A DNA stretch of 64,000 bases from Amycolatopsis japonica (GCF_000732925.1 NZ_CP008953.1:7433001-7497000), one strand, 5' to 3'; positions 1 through 8,554 are shown, numbered from the stretch's first letter. Notes: generated by a model not told the origin, from the sequence alone. Made by a program: numbers and translations.

Positions 1-81
1 CTACGGACGTCTAACACGAGGATCAGTAGAGTTATGGGCGAGGCACGCGTGTGCCCTGGGGAGATTCGTGGAGGACCGCAC

Positions 82-1614
82 GTGACCGAGTGGCCCGGGC
101 CACCCATTCCGGCGCGCCGTGGCGGCGGCGTCGTGGTGTTCGCCCGCCGCGGCGTGAAGGTCGTGTTCAGCCTGGTCTCGATCACGATCCTGGCGCTGAC
201 CTGGTGGGGCTGGCAGTTCATCGGTGACCCGTCGCAGGGCTTCGCGACCACGAACATCTTCGAGGACAACGGCCATCCACCGGCGAAACCGCTGGACGGC
301 GCGATCGACATCCTGCTCGTCGGCCAGGACAGCCGCACCGACGCGCAGGGCAACCCGCTGCCGCGCGAGGTCCTCGACATGCTGCACGCCGGTGTTTCGG
401 ACGGCGAGCGCCAGACCGACACGATGATCCTGGTGCACATCCCCCAGAACGGTAAGAAGGCGGTCGCGATCTCCTTCCCCCGTGACTCGTGGGTCGAGAT
501 CACCGGCGGTTTCGGCAAGCACAAGCTCAACAGCGCGTACGTGTACGCCTACAACGACACGTCGAAGACGCTGCAGCAGCAGGGCAACTCCGATCTCAAG
601 GACGTCGACGCCAAGGCCAAGGACGCCGGCCGCAAGAACCTGATCGCGACGCTGGAGAAGTTCATCGGCAAGCCGAAGATGATCGACCGGTACGCCGAGG
701 TGAACCTGTCGAGCTTCTACGAGATCACCAAGGCGATCGGCGGCGTCGAGGTCTGCCTCAACAACGCGGTCAAGGAGAAGAAGTCCGGCGTGGACCTGCC
801 CGCGGGCAAGTCCACCGTCGAGGGCGTGCAGGCGCTCGCGTTCGTCCGGCAGCGCTACGACCTGCAGAACGGCGACCTCGACCGGATCGCGCGGCAGCAG
901 GCCTTCCTGTCGGGGCTGGCGAACAAGGTGCTCTCCTCCGACGTCCTGATGAACCCGGCGAAGATCTCCGACCTGATCGACGCGGTGAAGAAGTCGGTCG
1001 TGCTGTCGGCAGGCTGGGACCTGCCCGAGTTCGCCGCCCAGATGCGCGGGCTGACCAGCGGGAACGTCGAGTTCCACACCATCCCGACCCAGGGCGACGC
1101 GAATATCGGCGGCGCCGCCGTGCTCCGGGTGGACCCGGCGCAGGTGCAGGCCGAGGTCACCCGCCTCACCGCCGACGGCGAGACGGCACCGACGGAGACC
1201 CCGGCCACCCTGCCGGGCGCGGAAGCGGTGACCGTCGAACTCTTCGACGGATCCGGTTCGCCCACGGTGGCCACCGAGACCCGGAACCTGTTGCAGGGCA
1301 AGGGTTTCAAACTCGCTGCCGACACCAAGCTCAGCACCCGCAACTCGACGGTCATCCGGTACGCGCCGGGCGACGACGACGCGCTGGCCCTGATCAAGCA
1401 GGTCTTCGGCACCGCGGTGCAGGCCGAGGCGGACCGTGACGTCGCCCCCGGCAAGGTGCGGGTGCTGCTCGGCAAGGACTTCAAGGGCGCGAACGCGACC
1501 ACGGCCCCGTCGAAGACTTCGATCCCCTCGAAGCCCGCTCAGCCGCCCTCCAGCGCTCCCGCGGCGCCCAGCACGACGCCGATCGTCGCGGGCAATGTGC
1601 CCTGCGTCAATTAA
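82..1614 (+). CDS. LCP family wall-polymer ligase with LytR_C domain
   Basis: Membrane-anchored LytR-CpsA-Psr enzyme of about 510 residues. The family moves wall glycopolymers from a polyprenyl carrier to peptidoglycan outside the membrane. Residues ~25-44 are the single signal-anchor helix. The LCP domain follows, with LLVGQDSRTD (~78-87), DTMILVHIP and SFPRDSW carrying the Asp and Arg residues typical of the pyrophosphate-binding site. A LytR_C-type domain lies at ~380-470, then a Ser/Pro/Ala-rich tail. GTG 82 is chosen because GGAGG lies just upstream; the in-frame ATG at 34 has no ribosome site. A shorter LCP paralogue follows on the same strand. The polymer it ligates cannot be read from the sequence. 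Confidence 0.9.
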   Translation: MTEWPGPPIPARRGGGVVVFARRGVKVVFSLVSITILALTWWGWQFIGDPSQGFATTNIFEDNGHPPAKPLDGAIDILLVGQDSRTDAQGNPLPREVLDMLHAGVSDGERQTDTMILVHIPQNGKKAVAISFPRDSWVEITGGFGKHKLNSAYVYAYNDTSKTLQQQGNSDLKDVDAKAKDAGRKNLIATLEKFIGKPKMIDRYAEVNLSSFYEITKAIGGVEVCLNNAVKEKKSGVDLPAGKSTVEGVQALAFVRQRYDLQNGDLDRIARQQAFLSGLANKVLSSDVLMNPAKISDLIDAVKKSVVLSAGWDLPEFAAQMRGLTSGNVEFHTIPTQGDANIGGAAVLRVDPAQVQAEVTRLTADGETAPTETPATLPGAEAVTVELFDGSGSPTVATETRNLLQGKGFKLAADTKLSTRNSTVIRYAPGDDDALALIKQVFGTAVQAEADRDVAPGKVRVLLGKDFKGANATTAPSKTSIPSKPAQPPSSAPAAPSTTPIVAGNVPCVN

Positions 1615-1702
1615 TCCCGGGTACTCAGCGTGGCCGACCTCACGGTGGCATAGCCTTCTCTTACGATCGGACCAGCGACAACGCCAGGGGAGGTGATCAG
1701 GG

Positions 1703-3028
1703 ATGAGCGACGAGGAAAAGAGCGTCAACGCGCGTTCTGAGCAGTTGGACGACGAGGAGCCGAAGTCCGAAGAGGACACCAAATCGGACACCGAGAGTGA
1801 CGAAGAGCCCCAGTTCGTCCCGACGCCGCACCCGCGGAATCCGCCGCTCCCCCAGCCCTCCACGCCGGCCGAGGACGAAGACGAAGCCGTCTCGGGCACG
1901 CTCGTCGTTCCCGAACGCCCGCTGCGCCGCGCCGGCCGGATCACCCGCCGGATCGCGGTCGGCCTCGTGTCCTTGCTCGCCCTCGGCACGACGGGCTACG
2001 CGTACGTCACCAAGGACCAGCTGCAGAACAACGTCCCCACGACGAACGCCCTGAGCAAGCCCGACGATCCCGCCGCCCCGCCCGCCGACGACGGCGCGAC
2101 CGACATCCTCCTGGTCGGCAGCGACGCGCGCACCGACGCGCAGGGCAATCCGCTGCCGCTACGGGTGCTCAAGGAACTGCGCACCGAGGAGAAGCCGGGC
2201 GTCAACACCGACACCATCATCATCCTGCGGATCCCGAAGAACGGCGGGAAACCGTCCGGCGTCTCGATCCCGCGGGACACCTGGACCGACATCCCCGGCC
2301 GCGGTCCGAACAAGATCAATTCGGCTTACGGCGTCGCGAAGGCCAACTACACCAACGCGCATCGCGGTGAATCCGATCAGGCGAAACTCGAACGCGATTC
2401 CGATCAGGAAGGCCGCAAGGCACTGGTCCAGACCGTTCAGGACCTGACGCAGATCCGGATCGACCACTACGCCGAGGTCAATCTGCTCGGGTTCTATCTG
2501 CTGACCGAGGCGTTGGGCGGCGTCAAGGTCTGCCTGAACCACTCGACCGAGGACAAGGACTCCGGCGCGAACTTCCGGCGCGGCGAGCAGACCGTGTCGG
2601 GCGGGGAGGCGCTTTCGTTCGTCCGGCAGCGCAAGAACCTGCCGCGTGGCGACCTCGACCGCATCGTGCGGCAGCAGACGTTCCTGTCGTCGGCGCTGAA
2701 CCAGGTGCTCTCGGCGGGGACGCTGACCAGCCCGTCGACGATGGCGGGCCTGATGGACGTCGTGCGCCGGTCGATCGTCCTCGACGAAGGACTGGACCTG
2801 CTGGAGTTCGCGCAGCAGGCGAAGGGGATCGCGTCGGGCGATCTGACGTTCACGACGATCCCGGTGGTGAACATCAACGGCCGCAGCGCCGACGGCCAGA
2901 GCATCGTCGAGATCGACCCCGCCGCCGTACGGTCGTTCGTCTCCGGACTGGTGGGCCGGGGTGGTGGCGGTGGGGCACTTGGGGCGGCTCCGCTGCTCGC
3001 CGCGTCGAGCGTTCCCTGCGTGAACTAG
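1703..3028 (+). CDS. LCP family wall-polymer ligase, short form
   Basis: Second LCP protein, 441 residues, without the C-terminal LytR_C domain of its neighbour. Residues 1-70 are acidic and proline-rich, probably disordered cytoplasm. Residues ~84-101 form the membrane anchor. The catalytic domain has LLVGSDARTD, DTIIILRIP, SIPRDTW and SFVRQRKNLPRGDLDRI, the last shared almost exactly with the upstream paralogue. Both proteins end in PCVN. The start is well supported by AGGGGAGG nine bases upstream of ATG 1703. The 88-base gap to the first gene allows either co-transcription or a separate promoter. The tandem arrangement suggests a duplication followed by loss or gain of LytR_C. Confidence 0.9.
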   Translation: MSDEEKSVNARSEQLDDEEPKSEEDTKSDTESDEEPQFVPTPHPRNPPLPQPSTPAEDEDEAVSGTLVVPERPLRRAGRITRRIAVGLVSLLALGTTGYAYVTKDQLQNNVPTTNALSKPDDPAAPPADDGATDILLVGSDARTDAQGNPLPLRVLKELRTEEKPGVNTDTIIILRIPKNGGKPSGVSIPRDTWTDIPGRGPNKINSAYGVAKANYTNAHRGESDQAKLERDSDQEGRKALVQTVQDLTQIRIDHYAEVNLLGFYLLTEALGGVKVCLNHSTEDKDSGANFRRGEQTVSGGEALSFVRQRKNLPRGDLDRIVRQQTFLSSALNQVLSAGTLTSPSTMAGLMDVVRRSIVLDEGLDLLEFAQQAKGIASGDLTFTTIPVVNINGRSADGQSIVEIDPAAVRSFVSGLVGRGGGGGALGAAPLLAASSVPCVN

Positions 3029-3038
3029 CGTTGGGGGC

Positions 3039-3746
3039 GTGAGCCTCACCGAACTGCTGCTGCGGCCCGTGCTCGGGTCGCCCGCGAAACCGCTGATCAC
3101 GCACTACGACGACAAGCAGGGCAGCCGGGTCGAACTGTCCGTGGCGACCACGGTGAACTGGGCCGCCAAGACGGCGAACTGGCTGGTCGACGAATTCGAC
3201 GTCGAACCGGGCGACGAGGTCGCCGTGGTGCTGCCGTCGCATTGGCAGACCGCCGGTGTGCTGCTGGGCGCGTGGTGGTGCGGCGCCAGGGTGGTGACCG
3301 AGACCGCGGGCGCCCGGGTGGCGTTCGTCGCGCCGGGCGGCGCTTCCGACGCGGCCGCGACCGCCGTCGTCTCGCTGCACCCCATGGGTCTCGGGCTGCC
3401 CGCCGGCTCCGTACCCGACGGGGCGATGGACTACCTGACCGAGGCCCGGCTTTCGGGTGACCAGTTCAGCCCGCTGTTCCCGGTGCCCGGCGACACTCCC
3501 GCACTGGGCTCGTCTACTGTGGACGAAGTGCTCGCCGAGGCGCGCTCTCGCGCTTCCGGGCTGGGGCTGTCCGCCGACGATCGCGTTCTGTCCACTGTGG
3601 AATGGGTCGGTGTGGAAGGGATCCTGGCAGGCTTCCTGACGCCGCTGGCGGCCGGTGCCCATCTGGTCCAGGTCACCGACGCGGATCCGGCCAAACTCGC
3701 TTCTCGACGCGAAGCGGAGCGGACTACCGCGGATCTCCCCTCCTGA
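3039..3746 (+). CDS. TIGR03089 family protein
   Basis: Actinobacterial TIGR03089 protein, 235 residues. It resembles only the N-terminal third of an AMP-binding (ANL) enzyme: a helix like NWAAKTANWLVDEF followed by GDEVAVVLPSHWQTAGVLL. The TSGTTG-type ATP loop and the C-terminal catalytic half of real acyl-CoA ligases are absent, so adenylating activity is unlikely. Its role is unknown. It starts at GTG 3039, ten bases after the LCP stop, so it probably belongs to the same transcript. In M. tuberculosis I remember Rv3268 of this family beside the LCP gene Rv3267, which supports the identification. A perfect hairpin follows the stop codon. Confidence 0.8.
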   Translation: MSLTELLLRPVLGSPAKPLITHYDDKQGSRVELSVATTVNWAAKTANWLVDEFDVEPGDEVAVVLPSHWQTAGVLLGAWWCGARVVTETAGARVAFVAPGGASDAAATAVVSLHPMGLGLPAGSVPDGAMDYLTEARLSGDQFSPLFPVPGDTPALGSSTVDEVLAEARSRASGLGLSADDRVLSTVEWVGVEGILAGFLTPLAAGAHLVQVTDADPAKLASRREAERTTADLPS

Positions 3747-3748
3747 AA

Positions 3749-3803
3749 TGTCATGAAAGGGTCGTTCCTGACATATTTCGTCAGGAACGACCCTTTCATG
3801 ACA
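3749..3803. terminator. Long perfect hairpin between convergent genes
   Basis: Perfect 24-base inverted repeat (3749-3772 and 3780-3803) around a 7-base AT-rich loop, placed between the convergent TIGR03089 and DoxX genes. No U-tract is needed for hairpin terminators of this type in actinobacteria, so a bidirectional terminator is the simplest reading. The arm contains AAAGGGTCGTTCCTGAC. A hairpin at 49354-49396 has a related but not identical arm. Confidence 0.75.
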
Positions 3804-3810
3804 TACGAGG

Positions 3811-4236
3811 TCAGGCGTCCTGGAGCTGCTTCGCCTCACGCTTGCGTCCGAAGAGCGCGTGGTCGAGCGACAGTTTGCCGGGGTTGAAACCGAGCGCGAG
3901 CCCGGCGACCGCCAGGACCAGGACGAGTTCGTAACCGCCCTGACCGGTGAGGCCGTTGTCGAGGTGCACCGAGAGCAGGGCGCCGACGGAGACCACGACG
4001 AAGCCGAGGCCCACCAGCGGCGTCAGGAAACCGACGATGAACAAGATGGCTCCCACGATCTCCACCGCGATCGCGAAGATCGCCGCGAGCGTCGGGAGCG
4101 GGATTCCGGTCTGCTCGAAGAACTTCGCGGTGCCGTCGATCCCGTTTTCCCACTTCTGCAGGCCGTGTGCGAGGAAGACCACACCGACACCGATCCGGCC
4201 CAGCAGGAGGGCGACATCCTTGAAACGAGCGAACAT
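3811..4236 (-). CDS. DoxX family membrane protein
   Basis: Small integral membrane protein of 141 residues with four predicted helices. The N-terminal LLLGRIGVGVVFLAHGLQKW is characteristic of the DoxX family, and ALGFNPGKLSLD near the C-terminus is common in actinobacterial members. DoxX proteins are linked to redox or thiol stress in mycobacteria (a complex with superoxide dismutase and SseA); a specific role here is inference only. ATG 4236 is preceded by a weak purine stretch. It is transcribed divergently from the unknown gene at 4372, with 135 bases between them, and converges on the hairpin at 3749. Confidence 0.85.
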   Translation of the reverse strand: MFARFKDVALLLGRIGVGVVFLAHGLQKWENGIDGTAKFFEQTGIPLPTLAAIFAIAVEIVGAILFIVGFLTPLVGLGFVVVSVGALLSVHLDNGLTGQGGYELVLVLAVAGLALGFNPGKLSLDHALFGRKREAKQLQDA

Positions 4237-4371
4237 CGGGTATCAGCTTTCTGGTCGGTGAATATTCAACTTACCCGGATCACGGTAGGGCACCGAGCGC
4301 CTCCGAGGGCACCTCCGGAGCGTGATCGACAGGTACCCGACAGGAACTCCCATACGGCAGAATCCCCCTTC

Positions 4372-4824
4372 GTGACGGACGAACGGCTGGCCGGCCTCTG
4401 GTCGGACGAGATGGTGCATCCGGGCAGCGTCGAGTCCGTCGACCTGGCTTTCCGGGACGACGGCTCCGGATGGCTCTATTGGTCGAGCTGGAGCACCGAA
4501 TTCGCGGTGTCCCGTTTCATTTGGTCGACGCCCGGCGAACTGGTCTTGAAGTTCCATCGCGCTCTCGGCGGCACGTGGTCGATCGAAGACGGTGTCACCC
4601 GTCACGAAGTCGAGTCCGACGAGAAAGAAGAGTCCGTCATCCGGCTCGGCTACGAAATCGCGCCCGGCGAGGATCCGTTCGGCAATCCGGTGACCCTGCT
4701 CTCGCTGGACCGCGCGTTGGACGAGCACCTGGCGGGATCACGGTTCGCCTGGGTCGAGAAACCGGAATCGCTCAGCGACCCGTCCGCCGATGCTCCGCGG
4801 CCAGACCCGTCCAGCCGCCACTGA
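4372..4824 (+). CDS. Hypothetical protein
   Basis: I do not recognise this 150-residue protein. It is soluble, rich in Trp and acidic residues, with alternating strand-like segments (WLYWSSWSTEFAV, ELVLKFHRALGGTWSI), suggesting a small beta-barrel or lipocalin-like fold. The C-terminal 20 residues are Pro/Asp/Ser-rich and probably disordered. GTG 4372 is the first start after the divergent promoter region; the same frame stays open further upstream but that part lies antisense to DoxX. Its 3' end overlaps the convergent gene at 4772 by 53 bases, so one of the two ends may be extended by chance. Confidence 0.6.
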   Translation: MTDERLAGLWSDEMVHPGSVESVDLAFRDDGSGWLYWSSWSTEFAVSRFIWSTPGELVLKFHRALGGTWSIEDGVTRHEVESDEKEESVIRLGYEIAPGEDPFGNPVTLLSLDRALDEHLAGSRFAWVEKPESLSDPSADAPRPDPSSRH

Positions 4825-5200
4825 CGGCCAGCAACTCGAGCACCCGCTCCGCCTGCTCGGCGAACCCGGCCAGATCGGCGTGCAGCAACGCTATCCGCTC
4901 GGCGTCGAGCGGGACCTCGTCGTCGGCCCACAGCTCGATGACCGTGCTGACGGTCCACACGAGGAACTGGATGATCCGGATGAACTCCTCGGACGGCTCG
5001 TCGACGGCGCCGCGGTACCCCGTCTCGATCTCGTCGCAGGCCGCGACCAGCTCCCGCAGCGGCCTGACGACGTCGGCCGCCGTCCCGTCCCACGCGGCCG
5101 ACGGCCACGTGCGATCCCCGAGTTCGAGCCACAACCGCCAGCCGGCGATCAGCTCGGCCTCGTCGTGCGGTGTCCACGACACCGGAGCGAACCAGAACAT
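4772..5200 (-). CDS. Hypothetical protein
   Basis: Unknown soluble helical protein of about 142 residues beginning MFWFAPVSWTPHDEAEL, with conserved-looking DEPSEEFIRIIQFLVWTVS. It has no signal peptide or membrane segment. The sequence looks like a member of the actinobacterial 'hypothetical' class of all-alpha proteins; I assign no function. Two in-frame starts are possible, ATG 5200 and ATG 5266. I prefer 5200 because the extra 22 residues (Cys/Arg-rich) look untranslated, although the Shine-Dalgarno-like GAAGG sits very close to that ATG. The gene overlaps its convergent neighbour by 53 bases. Confidence 0.55.
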   Translation of the reverse strand: MFWFAPVSWTPHDEAELIAGWRLWLELGDRTWPSAAWDGTAADVVRPLRELVAACDEIETGYRGAVDEPSEEFIRIIQFLVWTVSTVIELWADDEVPLDAERIALLHADLAGFAEQAERVLELLAVSGGWTGLAAEHRRTGR

Positions 5201-5306
5201 CCTTCGAGAGTGACACCGGCGGGCCATGATCGCCGTACTTCCGTGAAGCATCTCACCGAGGGTCAAACCGATCGCCCGCGCGAACGGGTGCCTCTAACCT
5301 CACACC

Positions 5307-5480
5307 GTGCCCGCCACGAACCAGCCCTGGTCGGGCGACGACGAGAAGTTCAACCGCGCCTGCCACGCGCGCTGGCGCGAACGATTCAATCGAGGGCCAT
5401 CTCACCTCGGCGAGCAATGCGGCGGTTGCGTCTTTTGGGTCGCCTTGCACGGCCGACTCGGCGACGGCTCATTCGGCTGA
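5307..5480 (+). pseudogene. Small CxxC protein, probably a truncated DUF3027-like gene
   Basis: A 57-codon frame from GTG 5307 encodes a Trp/Arg/Cys-rich peptide with QCGGCVFWVALHGRLGDG near its end. From memory, longer actinobacterial proteins (DUF3027-like) carry CGGC-x-(F/Y)W-x-PL-x-G-x-LG followed directly by a second Cys-containing segment. Here the frame stops just where that segment should begin, and 8 bases later the 5488 hairpin starts. The composition is coding-like, unlike random sequence. It may be a remnant cut by arrival of the hairpin, or a genuine short protein. No strong ribosome site is seen. Confidence 0.5.
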
Positions 5481-5487
5481 CGCTCCC

Positions 5488-5546
5488 AAGTACATGAAGG
5501 CCCCCTTCCTTGCGTCTAGCGCAAGGAAGGGGGCCTTCATGTACTT
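5488..5546. repeat. Hairpin repeat, family B copy 1
   Basis: Perfect 27-base inverted repeat (5488-5514, 5520-5546) with loop TCTAG. It stands between the truncated CxxC gene and the stop of the acyl-CoA dehydrogenase, in convergent orientation. Related copies at 43378-43436 and 53492-53550 share the outer arm (AAGTACATGAAGGCCCCC) and differ in the inner arm. It is likely a bidirectional terminator as well as a dispersed repeat. Confidence 0.85.
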
Positions 5547-5553
5547 CGAGGGC

Positions 5554-6717
5554 TCAGCCCTTGAGCAGGGCGCGCGCCATGACCATGCGCTGGATCTGGT
5601 TGGTGCCTTCGTAAATCTGCGTAATCTTCGCGTCGCGCATCATGCGCTCCACCGGGAAGTCGCGCGTGTAGCCCGCGCCACCGAAGAGCTGCACCGCGTC
5701 CGTGGTCACCTGCATCGCGATGTCCGACGCGTACGCCTTCGCGGCCGCGGCCATGTAGCCGCCGCGCTTGTCGCCACGCTCGGTCGCCGCGGCGGAGGCG
5801 TAGACGAGGTTCCGCGCGGCCTCGATCTTGATGCCCATGTCGGCCAGCATGAACTGGACGCCCTGGAACTCCGAGATCGACTTGCCGAACTGCTTGCGCT
5901 CCTTGACGTACGCGATGGAGGCGTCGAGCGCGCCCTGCGCGATGCCCAGCGCCTGCGCGCCGATGGTCGGGCGGGTGTGGTCGAGGGTGCGCAGCGCGGT
6001 CTTCAGGCCGGTGCCGGGCTCGCCGATGATGCGGTCGGCCGGGATGGTGGCGTTCTCGAAGTGGATCTCGCGGGTCGGCGAGCCCTTGATGCCGAGCTTC
6101 CGCTCCTTCGAGCCGACGGTGAAGCCGGGGTCGTCCTTGTGTACGACGAACGCGGAGATGCCGTTGGCCTTCTTCTCGGCCTCGGGGTCGGTCACCGCCA
6201 TCACGGTGTACCAGGACGATTCACCCGCGTTGGTGATCCAGCACTTGGTGCCGTTCAGCACCCAGTGGTCGCCGTCGAGCTTCGCGCGGGTGCGCATCGA
6301 GGCGGTGTCCGAGCCGGCTTCGCGCTCCGAAAGCGCGTAGGACGCCGAGGCCTCGCCGGAGGCGATGGAAGGCAGCACGAGCTTCTTGAGGTCTTCCGAC
6401 GCCGAAAGGATGATCGGCACCGTGCCCAGCTTGTTGACCGCCGGGATGAGCGACGCCGACGCGTCGACCCGCGCGACCTCTTCGATGACGATGCAGGCGG
6501 CGATGGCGTCCGCGCCCTGGCCGTCGTAGGCCTCGTCGATGTGCACGGCGTTGAAACCCGACTTGACCAGCGCGTTGTACGCCTCGATCGGGTAGCGCTC
6601 GTTCTCGTCGACCTCGGCCGCGTACGGCTCGATCTCCTTCTCCGCGAGGGCACGCACCGCGGCCCGCAGCTCCTCGTGCTCTTCGGCAAGCTGGTACAGA
6701 CCCGGGCCGTCAGACAC
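5554..6717 (-). CDS. fadE25: Acyl-CoA dehydrogenase
   Basis: FAD-dependent acyl-CoA dehydrogenase, ~387 residues, for the first step of fatty or branched acyl-CoA beta-oxidation in the cytoplasm. Visible signatures are YALSEREAGSDTASM (FAD and substrate binding), KCWITNAGESSW, and near the C-terminus RDAKITQIYEGTNQIQR, whose Glu is the catalytic base of this class. Full length for the family. GTG 6717 is preferred because GAGGTGA lies about five bases upstream; GTG 6726 is the alternative and overlaps that ribosome site. The place next to purE/purK matches M. tuberculosis fadE25, which is why I use that symbol; the chain-length preference is not visible. It diverges from an acyl-CoA ligase. 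Confidence 0.92.
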   Translation of the reverse strand: MSDGPGLYQLAEEHEELRAAVRALAEKEIEPYAAEVDENERYPIEAYNALVKSGFNAVHIDEAYDGQGADAIAACIVIEEVARVDASASLIPAVNKLGTVPIILSASEDLKKLVLPSIASGEASASYALSEREAGSDTASMRTRAKLDGDHWVLNGTKCWITNAGESSWYTVMAVTDPEAEKKANGISAFVVHKDDPGFTVGSKERKLGIKGSPTREIHFENATIPADRIIGEPGTGLKTALRTLDHTRPTIGAQALGIAQGALDASIAYVKERKQFGKSISEFQGVQFMLADMGIKIEAARNLVYASAAATERGDKRGGYMAAAAKAYASDIAMQVTTDAVQLFGGAGYTRDFPVERMMRDAKITQIYEGTNQIQRMVMARALLKG

Positions 6718-6726
6718 CTTCGTCAC

Positions 6727-6828
6727 CTCTTCTAACCGCGTTTGGGAGTTTGACCGATGTTAGCGCTCGTTCACATGGTGCGACATCGCGAGCGCTTGTG
6801 TCTTTGACCGCAAAGTCCGTACGTTCGA
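6727..6828. promoter_or_regulatory. Divergent promoter region with 8-bp inverted repeat
   Basis: The gap between the acyl-CoA dehydrogenase and the acyl-CoA ligase holds AGCGCTCG at 6762-6769 and its exact reverse complement at 6789-6796, 19 bases apart. The location between two divergently read fatty-acid genes suggests an operator for a shared regulator, but no regulator gene is adjacent. No consensus -35/-10 pair is obvious. Confidence 0.4.
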
Positions 6829-6831
6829 GTG

Positions 6832-8481
6832 ATGGAGCTCACCCCGTTCCCCCGGTCGCTCGATTATCCCGAGGTCCCGGTCGGCTCGGTGCTCGCCGGC
6901 GCCGCTGCTCGCTGGGGCTCCCGCACGGCCTTCGCCCACGGAGACCAGAGCCTCACCTTCGCCGAGACGTACAGCGCGGCCTGCCGGTTCGCGAACGCCC
7001 TGCGCGCCGAGGGCGTCGGCCGGGGCGACGTCGTCGCGCTCCACCTGCCGAACTGCCTGGCGTACCCGGTCGCCTACTACGGAACGCTGCTCGCCGGGGC
7101 GACCTTCAGCCCGGCGAACCCCCTGCTCCCGCCCGAGGACCTCGCCGTCCAACTGGCCGATGCCGGGGCGGTCGCCGCCGTCACCGTCGGCCCGTTCGCG
7201 CGCGTGCTCGCTTCGGTGCGTGATCGGACGTCGGTCCGGCTGACCATCGTCGTTCACCCGCCGGAGGCACTCGGGCAGGGAGAGGTCGAGTTCACGGAGT
7301 TCCATTCCGGTCACTCCGACGAGCGGCCGGACGTCGAGATCGACATCTACCGCGATCTCGCCCATCTGGCGTACACCGGGGGCACCACCGGACGATCGAA
7401 AGGTGTCCGCCTGCCGCATCGGAACGTCGTGGTCAACAGCCTGCAGAGCTCCTGCTGGCGACTGGGCGCGGTCCCCGCCGTCGACGATTCGGGAGAGGTG
7501 ATCGTCGAGCAGCTCGGCGGCCCGGACGAGTGGCCGTCGCGGATCGGCACCGGGATCGCCCTCAACCTGACGCCGTGGTTCCACGCCATGGGCACCATCG
7601 CCGCGCTCAACGTCCCGCTGCTCGACGGCGGCACCATCGTCCTGCACGACCGCTTCGACCCGGCCGCGTACGTGGCCGACGCCGAACTGCTGCGGGTCAC
7701 CACGATCGGCGGCGCGCCCGCGCTGTTCGCCGCGTTGCTCGCCTGCCCCGAGTTTCACACAGCCGACCTGTCTTCGGTACTGACCATCGGTTCCGGCGCG
7801 GCGCCGATGAACCACGAGATGATCCGCGCCCTGCAGAAACGCTTCCCCGGTGTGCTCGTCATCGAGGGTTACGGCCTCACCGAGGTCACCATGGGAGCCG
7901 TCATCGCGCCGGCCTACCGCTCCGCGGTCCGGAAGGTGGGCTCGGTCGGCCTGCCGCTCCCCGACACCGAGATCAAGATCGTCCCGGCCGAAGGCGGCGA
8001 AGATCCTTTGCCCGCCGGGGAAAGCGGCGAGGTCTGCCTACGCGGCCCGCAGGTGATGATCGGCTATCGCGACCGCCCCGAGGAGACCTCGGCCGCGCTC
8101 GTCGACGGCTGGCTGCACACCGGCGACATCGGCATCCTCGACGAGGACGGCTATCTGTCCATTGTGGATCGCAAGAAGGACATGCTGCTGTACAAGGGAT
8201 ACAACGTCTTCCCGCGCGAACTCGAAGAGCTGCTGATCACCCTGCCCGGCGTCTCGGCGGCGGCCGTCGTCGGCAAACCGGACACCGAGGTCGGCGAACT
8301 ACCGGTCGCGTTCGTGGTGCGCAGCGACGAGAACGTCACGGCCGAACAACTCCTGGAAGCCGTCGGCGCACGCGTCCTGCCGTACAAACGACTGCGGGCG
8401 ATCCACTTCGTCGACCAGATCCCCGTTTCGGCGGCCGGGAAAGTGCTCAAACGGGAACTGCGGAAACAGCTCGCCGACTGA
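6832..8481 (+). CDS. Acyl-CoA synthetase (AMP-forming)
   Basis: ANL-superfamily acid-CoA ligase, ~549 residues: carboxylate plus ATP plus CoA gives acyl-CoA, AMP and pyrophosphate. Motifs in order: ATP loop LAYTGGTTGRSKGV (~180-192), VIEGYGLTEVT, GWLHTGDIG with the ribose-binding Asp, VDRKKDMLLYKGYNVFPREL at the hinge, and the catalytic Lys in AAGKVLKREL near the C-terminus. A ~25-residue insertion (EVIVEQLGGPDEWPSRIG) before the NLTPWFHAMGT stretch is less usual. GTG 6829 and ATG 6832 are adjacent; ATG is taken. Divergent from the acyl-CoA dehydrogenase, so it probably supplies the same pathway with activated acyl chains; the substrate is undetermined. Confidence 0.92.
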   Translation: MELTPFPRSLDYPEVPVGSVLAGAAARWGSRTAFAHGDQSLTFAETYSAACRFANALRAEGVGRGDVVALHLPNCLAYPVAYYGTLLAGATFSPANPLLPPEDLAVQLADAGAVAAVTVGPFARVLASVRDRTSVRLTIVVHPPEALGQGEVEFTEFHSGHSDERPDVEIDIYRDLAHLAYTGGTTGRSKGVRLPHRNVVVNSLQSSCWRLGAVPAVDDSGEVIVEQLGGPDEWPSRIGTGIALNLTPWFHAMGTIAALNVPLLDGGTIVLHDRFDPAAYVADAELLRVTTIGGAPALFAALLACPEFHTADLSSVLTIGSGAAPMNHEMIRALQKRFPGVLVIEGYGLTEVTMGAVIAPAYRSAVRKVGSVGLPLPDTEIKIVPAEGGEDPLPAGESGEVCLRGPQVMIGYRDRPEETSAALVDGWLHTGDIGILDEDGYLSIVDRKKDMLLYKGYNVFPRELEELLITLPGVSAAAVVGKPDTEVGELPVAFVVRSDENVTAEQLLEAVGARVLPYKRLRAIHFVDQIPVSAAGKVLKRELRKQLAD

Positions 8482-8488
8482 ACCCCAC

Positions 8489-8550
8489 GCGTTTCGTCCT
8501 CTGAATGCGATAGTTCGCCATCGAACCACCGCATTCAGAGGACGAAATGC
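8489..8550. repeat. Hairpin repeat, family C copy 1
   Basis: 21-base inverted repeat with one mismatch (8489-8509, 8530-8550) built on TTTCGTCCTCTGAATGCG, separated by 20 bases. It lies between the convergent acyl-CoA ligase and purE, so it likely terminates both. A second copy lies at 58039-58103 and a half copy at 49306-49327. Confidence 0.8.
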
Positions 8551-8554
8551 GGGG

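Noticed and set aside
1..1989. 662-codon open frame on the minus strand across the first LCP gene
   Set aside because: It is Arg/Gly/His-rich without domains and lies opposite a clear LCP gene with anchor helix and motifs; long antisense frames are expected at this GC content.
5494..6735. 413-codon plus-strand frame opposite the acyl-CoA dehydrogenase
   Set aside because: Composition is repetitive (Arg, Gly, Ala, Val, His) with no motif, and it begins inside a hairpin repeat; the minus-strand frame has full catalytic signatures.
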